Shown: positions 17,300-25,445, counted from the stretch's first letter. The stretch is DNA of 34,196 nt from Proteobacteria bacterium UBA1858 (GCA_002338385.1 DDIE01000051.1:30964-65159), one strand, 5' to 3'. Notes: generated by a model from the sequence alone, not told the origin. Made by a program: numbers and translations.

Positions 17300-17425
17300 A
17301 ATACACCTCTATAGTTAATTTTCTGACTCTTGGACGAGGATACAATATTATCCTGTGGGTGAAACAATAGAAGGTTTTGCTATCAAAAACAACTTCAACT
17401 CAATTGCTAGCTGGATATAAAAAAC

Positions 17426-19213
17426 ATGTGCGGAATATGTGGGGAATTGCGCCTCAAGCAGGGGCCGGCCGAGCAGGATAATATCAGGACCATGCTGGGC
17501 CCGTTGCGACCGCGTGGGCCGGATGATGAGGGGATCTTCAGCGCCGGTCAGATTGCACTTGGCCATCGACGTCTGGCAATTATTGATCTGTCGGCAGCCG
17601 CGCAACAACCGATGCTAAGTGCAGATCAATCCCTGGCGATTGTTTTTAACGGCACGATCTATAACTATCCGCAGTTGCGGCAGCAATTACAGGGTCTAGG
17701 CTACGCCTTCAAATCCAGTGGTGATACCGAGGTGATACTGCAAGCCTACCGCCACTGGGGTGCTGAGTGTGTGCACCATCTGGTGGGGATGTTTGCCTTT
17801 GCTATTTGGGATGCGCGCATTAATAAATTATTCATGGCGCGCGATCGGCTTGGCATTAAACCGCTTTATTACAGTCAGACGGGCAATAGCTTCTTGTTTG
17901 CCTCCAACACTCAGGCTTTGTTGGCCACGGGTGAGATTGATAGCGCGATTGATCCCCAGGCGTTACAGCATCAATTCACTTTACATGCGGTAGTGCCCGC
18001 CCCCAGAACCATCCTCAAAGGGATCCGCAAGCTGCAACCGGGCCATGTCATGTGGGTGGATGAGCACGGCGCGGGCGAGGCGCAGGGGTACTGGCAGCTG
18101 AGTGCGATTAGAACGCATCAATACACGCCCGAGGAATGGACCGAGGCGATCAGAGACAGTTTGCAAATCGCGGTTGATCGGCGTCTGGAAATAGCGGATG
18201 TCCCAGTGGGAGTGTTGTTATCAGGCGGTCTGGACTCAAGCTTGCTAGTGGGTTTATTAGCTGAAAAATACGGTCAAGTTAAAACTTATTCGGTCGGTTT
18301 TGAGGATCAACCTGAAGAACGCGGTCATGAGTTTGAATATTCGGATGCGGTGGTCGCCAAATTTGGCACCGATCATCAGCGCTTTCATATTCAAAATGAT
18401 CAAGTCCTGGCGCGTCTGCCAGAGGCCATTCAACACATGCCGGAGCCCATGGTGGCCCAAGATGCGGTGGCATTTTATCTTTTGTCTGAGCAAGTCAGTC
18501 AGGATATCAAGGTCGTCCAGTCAGGTCAGGGTGCGGACGAATTGTTTGGCGGGTATTTCTGGTACCCCCAAATGCAGGCCGCCCAGGGCAGTGCCCTGCA
18601 GCGTTTTGCCCCATTCTATTTTGATCGTGACTTTGATGAATATGCGCGCACTGTGAATAGCCGTCATGTGCATGAGGACTACACCAGCCAGCTGGTTACA
18701 GAGGCACTCCACAGTTGCCAGGCAGACAGTCATATTGATGCGGTGCTGCACTTTGATGTGACTACTCTGATTGTCGATGATCCGGTCAAACGCGTTGATA
18801 GTATGACTATGGCCTGGGGCCTGGAGGCCCGTGTACCCTTTCTCGACCACGAGCTAGTTGAGTTGGCGATGGCGATGCCGGCGACGATGAAATTGGCGTC
18901 TGAGGGCAAGCATGTACTGAAAGAAATCAGTCGAGGTTTATTGCCGGATAGTGTCATTGACCGCCCCAAGGGGTACTTCCCCATGCCGGCGCTTAAATAC
19001 GTACGTGGCGAGTTTCTGACCATGGTCAGTGATGTCTTGAATTCTTCGGCTTGTCGTCAGCGTGGCTTATTTAACATGGACTATGTGCAACAGCTTTTGC
19101 GGCAGCCGGATCGCTATCACACGCGCTTACAAGGCAGTAAGGTGTGGCACATGGCGTTATTGGAGCTGTGGTTGCAAACGCATATCGATTGCACATCATC
19201 CCCCTCACTATAG
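17426..19213 (+). CDS. AsnB-type glutamine amidotransferase, N-acetylglutaminylglutamine type
   Basis: A class II amidotransferase of 595 residues. The start must be ATG 17426 because the mature nucleophile is Cys2 in MCGICGE. The N-terminal half carries RPRGPDDEG, LGHRRLAIIDLS, VFNGTIYNY and GDTEVILQAY. The synthetase half has the ATP PP-loop VGVLLSGGLDSSLLVGLLAE, VQSGQGADELFGGYFWYP, LEARVPFLDHELVELAM, and GKHVLKEISRGLLP. HAVVPAPRTILKGIRKLQPG and the FYLLSEQV region look more like the enzyme that amidates N-acetylglutaminylglutamine, an osmoprotectant dipeptide, than asparagine synthetase B. The usual NAGGN synthetase partner is not beside it. Asparagine synthetase is the fallback reading. 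Confidence 0.75.
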   Translation: MCGICGELRLKQGPAEQDNIRTMLGPLRPRGPDDEGIFSAGQIALGHRRLAIIDLSAAAQQPMLSADQSLAIVFNGTIYNYPQLRQQLQGLGYAFKSSGDTEVILQAYRHWGAECVHHLVGMFAFAIWDARINKLFMARDRLGIKPLYYSQTGNSFLFASNTQALLATGEIDSAIDPQALQHQFTLHAVVPAPRTILKGIRKLQPGHVMWVDEHGAGEAQGYWQLSAIRTHQYTPEEWTEAIRDSLQIAVDRRLEIADVPVGVLLSGGLDSSLLVGLLAEKYGQVKTYSVGFEDQPEERGHEFEYSDAVVAKFGTDHQRFHIQNDQVLARLPEAIQHMPEPMVAQDAVAFYLLSEQVSQDIKVVQSGQGADELFGGYFWYPQMQAAQGSALQRFAPFYFDRDFDEYARTVNSRHVHEDYTSQLVTEALHSCQADSHIDAVLHFDVTTLIVDDPVKRVDSMTMAWGLEARVPFLDHELVELAMAMPATMKLASEGKHVLKEISRGLLPDSVIDRPKGYFPMPALKYVRGEFLTMVSDVLNSSACRQRGLFNMDYVQQLLRQPDRYHTRLQGSKVWHMALLELWLQTHIDCTSSPSL

Positions 19214-19287
19214 GTATGTCAGGCGCGTTAATTAAGGTTAGAATGGCGTAAATTTTATATTCAAACTCGAGCGAGCAAGGATCAATC

Positions 19288-19605
19288 ATGGATGTTTTAG
19301 ATAAAATCAAAGAGCAAGTTGAGACTAACCCCGTCATTATATATATGAAAGGTACGCCGCAGATGCCCCAGTGTGGTTTCTCTATGCGTGCTGCTGAAGC
19401 GTTAAAGCAGTGTGGCTATGAGTTTGCCTACGTCAACATTCTTATGGATCCTGAAATTTTTCAGAACCTGCCGCGTTATGCTGACTGGCCGACCTTCCCT
19501 CAGCTGTATATCAAAGGTGAGTTAGTGGGTGGTTGTGATATCACGCTGGAAATGGCTGAAAAGGGTGAGTTACAGAGCATGATCAAGCAAGCGGTAGAGG
19601 GTTAG
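19288..19605 (+). CDS. grxD: Monothiol glutaredoxin, CGFS type
   Basis: Binds and delivers [2Fe-2S] clusters with glutathione in the cytosol. The 105-residue length is right for the single-domain bacterial form. Markers are IYMKGTPQMPQCGFSMRAAE with the monothiol CGFS, DWPTFPQLYIKGELVGGCDI and the C-terminal EMAEKGELQ. The Shine-Dalgarno AAGGA is well placed before the ATG at 19288. It lies 74 bases after the amidotransferase gene. Its stop codon overlaps the RNase T stop by two bases tail to tail, a pairing also common in enterobacteria. Confidence 0.96.
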   Translation: MDVLDKIKEQVETNPVIIYMKGTPQMPQCGFSMRAAEALKQCGYEFAYVNILMDPEIFQNLPRYADWPTFPQLYIKGELVGGCDITLEMAEKGELQSMIKQAVEG

Positions 19606-20309
19606 TCGTCCTCTAACTGCTTTGCCTTAACGCGTTCCTCGTCAGCACCTCTGGCGACAGGTACGAAGGTGCTGACTTTTTGATTCCAAGTGTTATGTAT
19701 TTTGCAAAACACCTCAGCCGTCATCATCGCGTCGTACAATGCGGAGTGCGCCTGATCATTTTCCCAGCTGAGGCCAGCAACCTGAGAAATTCTCGACAAC
19801 ACAGTCTGACCATGAGCCATGGCACCAAGCGTGACCGTATCCAGACAACTGAACGGATGGAATGGATTGTTTTTAACATTGGCACGTTGTGCCGATTTAT
19901 TCATGAAATTTAGATCAAAGTGGGCATTGTGCCCCACCAAAATGGCACGTTTGCAGACATTTTCCTTACACACGCGACGCACTTCTTTAAAGATCGCTTT
20001 CAGGGCGACGTCCTCAGGCTGAGCGATGCGCAGTGGATGGAATGGGTCTATGCCATTGACTTCCATAGAGGCGGGTTCAAGGTTAGCGCCTTCGAAAGGC
20101 TGCACATGCACACTAAAAGATTCTTTACAGTGCAAACTGCCGCACTCGTCGATACCAATAATGATTGCAGCCACTTCCAGTAAGGCATCGGTTTGAGGAT
20201 TAAAACCGCCCGTTTCTATATCAACGACAACAGGGCAGAAACCGCGAAAACGGTTGGCTAAAGGGATGTAGCTGGCATGGTCATTAATGACATTATGCTG
20301 GATGGACAT
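19602..20309 (-). CDS. rnt: Ribonuclease T
   Basis: A DEDD-family 3'-5' exoribonuclease that trims tRNA CCA turnover ends, 5S rRNA and other stable RNAs. Motifs in order are PVVVDIETGGFN (Exo I, D and E), ILVGHNAHFDLNFM (Exo II) and HSALYDAMMTAEVFC (Exo III). NPFHPF and LARxS-like positions match the E. coli enzyme. I start at ATG 20309, giving 235 residues; a GTG at 20378 would add 23 residues with no family counterpart. The Shine-Dalgarno is weak at either. It converges with grxD and diverges from argG. Confidence 0.94.
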   Translation of the reverse strand: MSIQHNVINDHASYIPLANRFRGFCPVVVDIETGGFNPQTDALLEVAAIIIGIDECGSLHCKESFSVHVQPFEGANLEPASMEVNGIDPFHPLRIAQPEDVALKAIFKEVRRVCKENVCKRAILVGHNAHFDLNFMNKSAQRANVKNNPFHPFSCLDTVTLGAMAHGQTVLSRISQVAGLSWENDQAHSALYDAMMTAEVFCKIHNTWNQKVSTFVPVARGADEERVKAKQLEDD

Positions 20310-20359
20310 AAGCTTAAGCTTTAATAATAATCGGTTAAGTCGCGCAAGTCGGCATACTA

Positions 20360-20365
20360 TATAAT
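20360..20365 (+). promoter_or_regulatory. -10 element of argG
   Basis: A perfect TATAAT, 40 bases upstream of the argG ATG, between the divergent rnt and argG genes. The best -35 match (TTAAGT, spaced 19 bases) is poor. The leader of about 35 bases has no obvious ArgR box. Confidence 0.55.
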
Positions 20366-20405
20366 AGAACCGACCCACTCACACACAATAACAACATAAT
20401 TGATC

Positions 20406-21614
20406 ATGTCAGATATACGTAAAGTCGTCCTTGCTTACTCCGGAGGGCTGGACACCTCCATCATCCTGCGCTGGTTGGAAGAGCAGTACCAATGCGAAGT
20501 GGTGACCTTCACAGCTGACCTCGGTCAGGGCGAAGAGGTCGAGCCAGCCCGTGCCAAGGCGCAAGCCCTAGGGGTAAAAGAAATCTTTATCGAAGATTTG
20601 CGCGAAGAATTTGTGCGCGATTTTGTTTTCCCGATGTTTCGTGCCAATACAGTCTATGAAGGTGAATATTTGCTGGGCACCTCTATTGCGCGCCCGCTGA
20701 TTGCCAAACGTTTAATCGAGATCGCCCAACAGACAGGCGCAGATGCGATTTCCCACGGGGCCACCGGTAAAGGTAACGACCAGGTACGTTTTGAGCTGGG
20801 CGCCTATGCGCTTAATCCGGATATTCATATTATTGCACCTTGGCGTGAATGGGATTTAAGCTCACGCGAGAGTCTGCTGGCCTATGCCGCACAGCATGGC
20901 ATACCGATCGAACAGCAGCGCAAAGGGGGCTCGCCTTATTCTATGGATGCGAACTTGCTGCATATTTCCTATGAGGGTGGGGTATTAGAAGACCCCTGGA
21001 GTGCGCCTGAAGACGATATGTGGCGCTGGACGGTTGCCCCGCAGAACGCACCCGATCAAGACGAAACGATAGTGCTTGGTTTCGACCAGGGCGATCCAGT
21101 CAGTCTCAATGGTGAGCCGCTATCGCCCGCAACCATGCTGCAAAGCCTAAATGAGATTGCCGGTCGCCATGGTATCGGACGGCTGGATATTGTCGAGAAC
21201 CGCTATGTCGGTATGAAGTCGCGCGGCTGTTATGAAACACCGGGGGGCAGCGTCATGCTGAAGGCACATCGTGCTTTGGAATCGATCTGTTTAGATCGAG
21301 AATTAACCCATCTGAAAGATGAGTTGATGCCGCGCTACGCTAAATTAGTCTACAACGGCTACTGGTGGAGTCCGGAAAGAGAGGCAATTCAAACACTTAT
21401 TGACGCGAGTCAAAAAAATGTCACTGGAGAGGTGCGTTTACAACTCTACAAAGGTAATATTGCTGTCACAGGAAGGCAATCTGAACGTCACAGTCTGTTC
21501 AATGAAACGATCGCGACGTTTGAGGACGACCAAGGCGCTTACGATCAGAAGGACGCGGAAGGCTTTATCAAGCTTAATGCATTGCGCTTACGCATACAGG
21601 CAGCAAAAAAATAA
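20406..21614 (+). CDS. argG: Argininosuccinate synthase
   Basis: Condenses citrulline and aspartate with ATP to argininosuccinate. The 402-residue protein has the PP-loop [28 protein letters not shown], the [13 protein letters not shown] segment, [34 protein letters not shown] and [11 protein letters not shown] start at ATG 20406; a TTG two codons upstream also opens the frame. A TATAAT promoter lies upstream. The stop overlaps the next ATG as TAATG, so argG and mlaA share a transcript, which is not a pairing I expect from model organisms. It completes the arginine set together with argD and argF in this window. Confidence 0.97.
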   Translation: MSDIRKVVLAYSGGLDTSIILRWLEEQYQCEVVTFTADLGQGEEVEPARAKAQALGVKEIFIEDLREEFVRDFVFPMFRANTVYEGEYLLGTSIARPLIAKRLIEIAQQTGADAISHGATGKGNDQVRFELGAYALNPDIHIIAPWREWDLSSRESLLAYAAQHGIPIEQQRKGGSPYSMDANLLHISYEGGVLEDPWSAPEDDMWRWTVAPQNAPDQDETIVLGFDQGDPVSLNGEPLSPATMLQSLNEIAGRHGIGRLDIVENRYVGMKSRGCYETPGGSVMLKAHRALESICLDRELTHLKDELMPRYAKLVYNGYWWSPEREAIQTLIDASQKNVTGEVRLQLYKGNIAVTGRQSERHSLFNETIATFEDDQGAYDQKDAEGFIKLNALRLRIQAAKK

Positions 21615-21643
21615 TGAGTAATACTCACGTTGGAGTTATTAAA

Positions 21644-22396
21644 GTGTTTGCTTACAGACCATCAATTACTAAATTAATCGCTTTAGTCGCAATGGCCGGC
21701 ATGTTGTTGATGTCCGGCTGTGCCAGTACCGAATATGTCGCCAATGAGCGTGATCCATGGCAAGGGTTCAATCGTGCCATGTATGGTTTTAACGATACTG
21801 TGGATCAGGCTGTGCTCAAACCTGCGGCACGTGGTTACCAGGCGGTGGCACCAGATTTCGTGGAAACAGGTGTGCGCAACTTTTTCTCTAATATTAACGA
21901 TGTCAGTGTCGCCATCAATAACCTGATGCAAGGTAAAGTCAATGACGCCTTCTCAGATGTCGGCCGACTGCTGGTCAACACCACAATAGGAGTCTTGGGA
22001 TTATTCGATGTCGCCAGTGAGATGGGCTTACAAAAACATCAAGAAGATTTTGGCCAAACCCTAGCCGTGTGGGGCGTGGATGCCGGACCATATGTGGTAC
22101 TGCCGTTCTTTGGTCCTGCAACATTACGCGACAGCACCAGTGTGCCGATGGATCAATTCGCAATGAATCCAGTTAATCACATCGACATGGAGAAATCTGA
22201 TCGCATGTACCTGATGGCAACTGACAAAGTAAGTATTCGTGCTGACTTACTCGCGCTGGAAGAAAGTGTAGATGAAATCACGACCGACAAATACAGCTTC
22301 ATCCGTGAGGCCTATCTGGATCGCAGACAATTCCTGGTGCATGATGGTTCGCCACCAGTGGAAGAGTCATTATATGAAGATCTAGAAGAAGAATAA
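21644..22396 (+). CDS. mlaA: MlaA (VacJ) phospholipid-transport outer-membrane lipoprotein
   Basis: Outer-membrane lipoprotein of the Mla pathway that removes phospholipids from the outer leaflet and hands them to periplasmic MlaC. A signal peptide ends in a lipobox, LMSGC. RDPWQGFNRAMYGFNDTVDQAVLKPAARGY, FFSNINDVSVAINNLMQG, the LFDVASEMGL segment, FGQTLAVWGVDAGPYVVLPFFGPATLRDS and the late SFIREAYLDRRQF match the family. I choose the GTG at 21644, with GGAG at 8-base spacing and the Cys at residue 26; the in-frame ATG at 21614 overlaps the argG stop but has no Shine-Dalgarno. Other mla genes are not in the window. Confidence 0.95.
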   Translation: MFAYRPSITKLIALVAMAGMLLMSGCASTEYVANERDPWQGFNRAMYGFNDTVDQAVLKPAARGYQAVAPDFVETGVRNFFSNINDVSVAINNLMQGKVNDAFSDVGRLLVNTTIGVLGLFDVASEMGLQKHQEDFGQTLAVWGVDAGPYVVLPFFGPATLRDSTSVPMDQFAMNPVNHIDMEKSDRMYLMATDKVSIRADLLALEESVDEITTDKYSFIREAYLDRRQFLVHDGSPPVEESLYEDLEEE

Positions 22397-22415
22397 TCCT
22401 TCACAATCGCCGCAC

Positions 22416-23243
22416 ATGGGAGCCTGTATACTTTGTGGAAAGTCTGCAGGCTTTTTTTATGCCCTGCATAAAAATTGTTATCAACATTATCAGACCGTAG
22501 TCACTGGTCTGGTTGAACTGCTGGAACAACAACTTGCCACACAGCCGCTGGCTACTGTGTGCGCGCGTATGCGCACCCAAGTGGATGCTCTGGAATTCAC
22601 CGCTGAGGCCAGCCAACGCTGCTATGTTAAAGCGCTAGAACAATATGCTGCCCTGCCAAAGCAACCACTGCAAGCGCTGCCGGTGACGGAAAACTGGTTA
22701 GCGTGCATTCAGATGCTGGCGCTGGATGAGCGCATGTTCGTTGATCCTACCCTGGTTCAGCGTCAGCGCAATCTGCCCGCACTGAGAAGTTTACAGGCGG
22801 GTCAACTGCCCCAGTTCGAAGCCACCGAACAGGTCGCTCCCGCAACCCTGGAAAGTCAGGAAACGATTTGGTGGGTGTTTAGGTCTGGCGATCTGGAACA
22901 AAAAAATCCAGCGCCAAAAAATTGGTCGATCGTCGCGCAATTGATTGATAATTTGCGTCCTAGCAAAGTCAATCTGGTCAGCCAATCGCTGGCTCAGGGT
23001 GCCTTATGGTTGACTGATATGGCGATCCATATCGTTCCTGAACAAGGTGTCTCTGCGCACGACTCGGTGAGGATTGACTATGCGGATATTTATTCCTGCA
23101 CACCTGCCAGCGGCGGTGTCAGTGTGCAGCTCAAGCACAGCACTGCAGTTGCGCAAGCACTCCACTGTGAGGATGGGCGTCTGCTTTATCAGTTTATCTT
23201 GGAGGGACTAAAACGTCGCGAGCTCGGCAGGAAACAAATATGA
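22416..23243 (+). CDS. Unknown protein with zinc-finger and PH-like C-terminal region
   Basis: A 275-residue protein I cannot name. The N-terminus reads MGACILCGK then LHKNCY, a C4, C7, H18, C21 set that looks like a small zinc finger (treble-clef type). The middle is helical and variable. The C-terminal third (about 185-265) has alternating strands, GALWLTDMAIHIVP, SVRIDYADIYSCTPASGG and a closing helix LYQFILEGLKRR, the layout of bacterial PH-like domains. There is no signal peptide or membrane helix, so it is probably cytosolic. It starts 19 bases after mlaA without a visible Shine-Dalgarno, hence probably co-transcribed. Its stop lies inside a 15-bp stem. Both domain calls are pattern-based inference. 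Confidence 0.7.
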   Translation: MGACILCGKSAGFFYALHKNCYQHYQTVVTGLVELLEQQLATQPLATVCARMRTQVDALEFTAEASQRCYVKALEQYAALPKQPLQALPVTENWLACIQMLALDERMFVDPTLVQRQRNLPALRSLQAGQLPQFEATEQVAPATLESQETIWWVFRSGDLEQKNPAPKNWSIVAQLIDNLRPSKVNLVSQSLAQGALWLTDMAIHIVPEQGVSAHDSVRIDYADIYSCTPASGGVSVQLKHSTAVAQALHCEDGRLLYQFILEGLKRRELGRKQI

Positions 23244-23270
23244 GCACATGTCCGTATGTGTTCATATTTG
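23235..23270. terminator. Long 15-bp hairpin at the end of the zinc-finger/PH-like gene
   Basis: Arms 23235-23249 and 23256-23270 pair over 15 positions with one G.U wobble around a 6-base loop. The stop codon TGA (23241-23243) is inside the left arm. No T-run follows on the plus strand, so it is not a textbook intrinsic terminator; it may stabilise the 3' end of the argG-mlaA transcript or stop it with help. The next gene is convergent. Confidence 0.5.
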
Positions 23271-23288
23271 TCTCACCTAGTGTTACAA

Positions 23289-23474
23289 CTAGCTAAACAG
23301 CGATTTTAACCAAGCAAAAAAACCACCGCCTGATGATGCGGGGGCGGCACTAGATGTGGTTGGGGCTGCTTGTGGCGTTGGCGCAGCCTGTGGGGCGGCT
23401 GCAGGACTGGTGCCATGCATGGCTTCCCAGTGGCGGCGTAATGTTGAACATTGAGGTGCTTCGTTTGCGTTCAT
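23289..23474 (-). CDS. 61-residue Ala/Pro/Ser-rich small protein, unknown function
   Basis: A small gene with a good Shine-Dalgarno (GAGG within TAGAGGATAGG) before the ATG at 23474. The protein has a short polar head with one Cys (PQCSTLRRHWEAMHG), a low-complexity linker of Ala, Pro, Thr and Ser around residues 23-47, a GGG hinge, and a C-terminal FFAWLKSLFS that would form an amphipathic, membrane-seeking helix. It has no signal peptide. It lies downstream of the parvulin gene on the same strand, separated by a strong inverted repeat, and is convergent with the plus-strand cluster. I recognise no family. The linker-plus-amphipathic-tail design suggests an adaptor or membrane-surface peptide, which is inference. 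Confidence 0.65.
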   Translation of the reverse strand: MNANEAPQCSTLRRHWEAMHGTSPAAAPQAAPTPQAAPTTSSAAPASSGGGFFAWLKSLFS

Positions 23475-23516
23475 AAACCTATCCTCTAATTAAGTGTTAT
23501 CTCCAGCAGGTATTAT

Positions 23517-23554
23517 CCTGCCTGGCGTCTATTCTTTATGAAACGCCAGGCAGG
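23517..23554. repeat. Perfect 12-bp inverted repeat between the parvulin and the 61-aa gene
   Basis: CCTGCCTGGCGT (23517-23528) and ACGCCAGGCAGG (23543-23554) are exact inverted repeats with a 14-base loop. The stem is GC-rich and very stable. No T-run follows on the minus strand, so it may be a 3'-stabilising or processing hairpin, or a REP-like element. I found no second copy in the window. Confidence 0.6.
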
Positions 23555-23569
23555 CGCAAGCGCTAAGCT

Positions 23570-24352
23570 TTACTTAATAACAACTTCTGCCGTGGCACGC
23601 GCCTCGGAAATATACGCATTGATCGCGGCGCGGATCAGTTCCTGCTGCACTTGCGCACGCATGTCTTCAAAGTCTGGCTTACTCAGCTCACGCGTATCAT
23701 CAATGCGAATCACATGCCAACCGAAGTTCGTTTGCACCGGAGTAGTGGATACATCTCCCTTATTCATCATTTCCACGGCTGCGGCAAAGGGCGGCCCCAT
23801 ACTGCTGGTTTTAAACCAGCCTAGGTCACCACCATTCGGGCCGGAGGGGCCAGTAGAGCGAGTTTTCGCTAACTCGATGAAATCACCCCCATGGCGTAAA
23901 GCGGCGATGACAGCGGTAGCTTCATCTTCAGTTTTGAGCAGAATATGGCGACCTTTATATTCTAAGTTGGCGCTACCAAACTTGTCATCATAGGCGGCAA
24001 TCAGTTCTTCATCGGAGAAGCTGATAGCGCCAAACTTATTGCGCATGAAAGCACGCACTAACAAATCGCTTTGCTGAAACTTAAGTTGTGCCTGAATATT
24101 CTCATCATTCAGCAAGCCGGATTCGACCGCCGCCTGATAAAGTATTTCCGTCGCAATCAGCTCTTCCAAGGCCTGCTGATCTGGCGCATCAGGTGCATTT
24201 TTGATGGTTTTAAACTGGCTGATCTGGTCTTTACTGATAATCGTGCCATTGACGGTAGCCGCAATTTGATCGTCCGGAATGGTGACAGTTTCCTCATTAC
24301 ACGCACTCAAGATAACGACCGAGATAAGACTGATAAACAATAATCGAAACAT
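23570..24352 (-). CDS. Periplasmic parvulin-type peptidyl-prolyl isomerase, lipoprotein
   Basis: Catalyses proline cis-trans isomerisation of exported proteins. The 260-residue protein has a lipoprotein signal peptide with lipobox LSAC at about residues 15-18. A SurA/PrsA-like helical N-terminal region follows with IAATVNGTIISKDQISQF and EELIATEILYQAAVE. The parvulin domain (about 130-225) contains YKGRHILLK, GGDFIELAKTRSTGPSGPNGGDLGWF, GDVSTTPVQTNFGWHVIRIDD. Asn follows the lipobox Cys, so +2 Asp retention in the inner membrane is not predicted; outer-membrane sorting is likely. It lies 24 bases behind yciI in the yciB-yciI operon. Confidence 0.9.
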   Translation of the reverse strand: MFRLLFISLISVVILSACNEETVTIPDDQIAATVNGTIISKDQISQFKTIKNAPDAPDQQALEELIATEILYQAAVESGLLNDENIQAQLKFQQSDLLVRAFMRNKFGAISFSDEELIAAYDDKFGSANLEYKGRHILLKTEDEATAVIAALRHGGDFIELAKTRSTGPSGPNGGDLGWFKTSSMGPPFAAAVEMMNKGDVSTTPVQTNFGWHVIRIDDTRELSKPDFEDMRAQVQQELIRAAINAYISEARATAEVVIK

Positions 24353-24376
24353 AAATATCCTTTGGTTGGAGGGATG

Positions 24377-24676
24377 TTAAGGCAATACTTTCTTGAATGG
24401 CTTAACAATGACGTTGGCATAAACGCCAGCGCTAATATATGGGTCAGCATCGGCCCACGCTTGTGCAGCAGCCAGAGAATCAAATTCAGCCACAACTAGA
24501 CTGCCGCTAAAACCGGCCGCTCCTGGATCCTCTGAGTCTATCGCCGGGTGTGGCCCGGCAATTAATAAACGTCCGGCATCGGCCAGCGCCTGCAAACGCT
24601 CGACATGCTGAGGACGTGCCCCCATTCTTTTTTCCAGGCTATGATCAACATCCTGGCTAATTACGGCATACCACAT
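24377..24676 (-). CDS. yciI: YciI family protein
   Basis: A 99-residue ferredoxin-like-fold protein of the YciI/YCII family, sharing features with muconolactone isomerase-like dimers; the cellular reaction is not known. Markers are [44 protein letters not shown], with the family Asp/His pair, and [25 protein letters not shown]. The KPFKKVLP C-terminus is typical. It starts six bases after yciB. The yciB-yciI neighbourhood is known from other gammaproteobacteria, and both may relate to the envelope or division, without proof. Confidence 0.92.
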   Translation of the reverse strand: MWYAVISQDVDHSLEKRMGARPQHVERLQALADAGRLLIAGPHPAIDSEDPGAAGFSGSLVVAEFDSLAAAQAWADADPYISAGVYANVIVKPFKKVLP

Positions 24677-24682
24677 AATAAT

Positions 24683-25300
24683 TTACTCTTCCGGTTTAAT
24701 AGTGATGTAACGACTCAGCACAACCATTTGCATAATGAGAAATAAAAGGGTCAGGCCCATCATGCCGAATAATTTAAAATTCACCCACGTTTGCTCGCTG
24801 AACTGATAAGCAATATATAGATTTAAGCCCGCTACGGTAACAAAAAATGTCACCCATGCCATGTTTAATCGCAGCCATATCCGCTGCGGTGCCTGCATCG
24901 CGTTACTCATCAGGCGCTCTACCATGGTTTTTTTGCCGATAAAAAAACTGCCCAGAAAGAGACCGGCAAAAAGTAAATTAATGACTGTTGGCTTCCATTT
25001 AACAAAAGCAGGGTCGCGCAAAAACAGGGTAGCGCCACCAAAAATCAGGAATAGCACAAAGGTTAAGGTTTGATTCTTGTCAAAATTGCGTTCTTTTAAG
25101 TAATGCACCACCACCGTTATGGCGGAGGCGATAATAGCAATCAAGGTGGCAAAATAAATCGCATCAGTGGCAGCGCCCGGCTGGAACTCGAATAGGTTGC
25201 CGCTATTCAGCGGGGCAAGTAGAGACTCAGGCAGCTGGGGATAAAACTTATAGGCGACAAAAAACAGAATAATCGGGAAAAACTCTTTTAAAAACTTCAT
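24683..25300 (-). CDS. yciB: Inner-membrane intracellular septation protein YciB (IspZ)
   Basis: A multi-pass inner-membrane protein linked in other bacteria to cell division and envelope synthesis. The 205-residue protein has five or six helices and the family signatures MKFLKEFFPIILFFVAYKFY, an ATLIAIIASAITVVVHYL helix, FGGATLFLRDPAFVKWKPTVINLLFAGLFLGS and a C-terminal LNMAWVTFFVTVAGLNLYIAYQFSEQTWVNFKLFGMMGLT. It is somewhat longer than the E. coli protein, with an extra stretch near residues 30-45. It is the first gene of the operon. Two identical 11-base repeats lie upstream. Confidence 0.95.
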   Translation of the reverse strand: MKFLKEFFPIILFFVAYKFYPQLPESLLAPLNSGNLFEFQPGAATDAIYFATLIAIIASAITVVVHYLKERNFDKNQTLTFVLFLIFGGATLFLRDPAFVKWKPTVINLLFAGLFLGSFFIGKKTMVERLMSNAMQAPQRIWLRLNMAWVTFFVTVAGLNLYIAYQFSEQTWVNFKLFGMMGLTLLFLIMQMVVLSRYITIKPEE

Positions 25301-25311
25301 TCAGGAACCTT

Positions 25312-25351
25312 GCTATTATGTGCGAGTAATGTGCCAAGTCGCTATTATGTG
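25312..25351. repeat. Paired 11-bp direct repeats upstream of yciB
   Basis: GCTATTATGTG occurs at 25312-25322 and again at 25341-25351, 29 bases apart, just upstream of the yciB start. On the minus strand each contains TAATAG, -10-like. They could be tandem promoter elements or binding half-sites in the yciB/yciO divergent region. Confidence 0.4.
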
Positions 25352-25445
25352 TGTGCTGCGGCCGCCATTGTAACGGATTTTCCCGGCCCAGAAAAAAGGC
25401 CACAGGCGCTACCCGCCATTAATCATATGATCTGACGAGCAGCCG

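Noticed and set aside
20310..20378. 23-residue N-terminal extension of RNase T from a GTG
   Set aside because: No counterpart in the family and it would overlap the argG promoter region.
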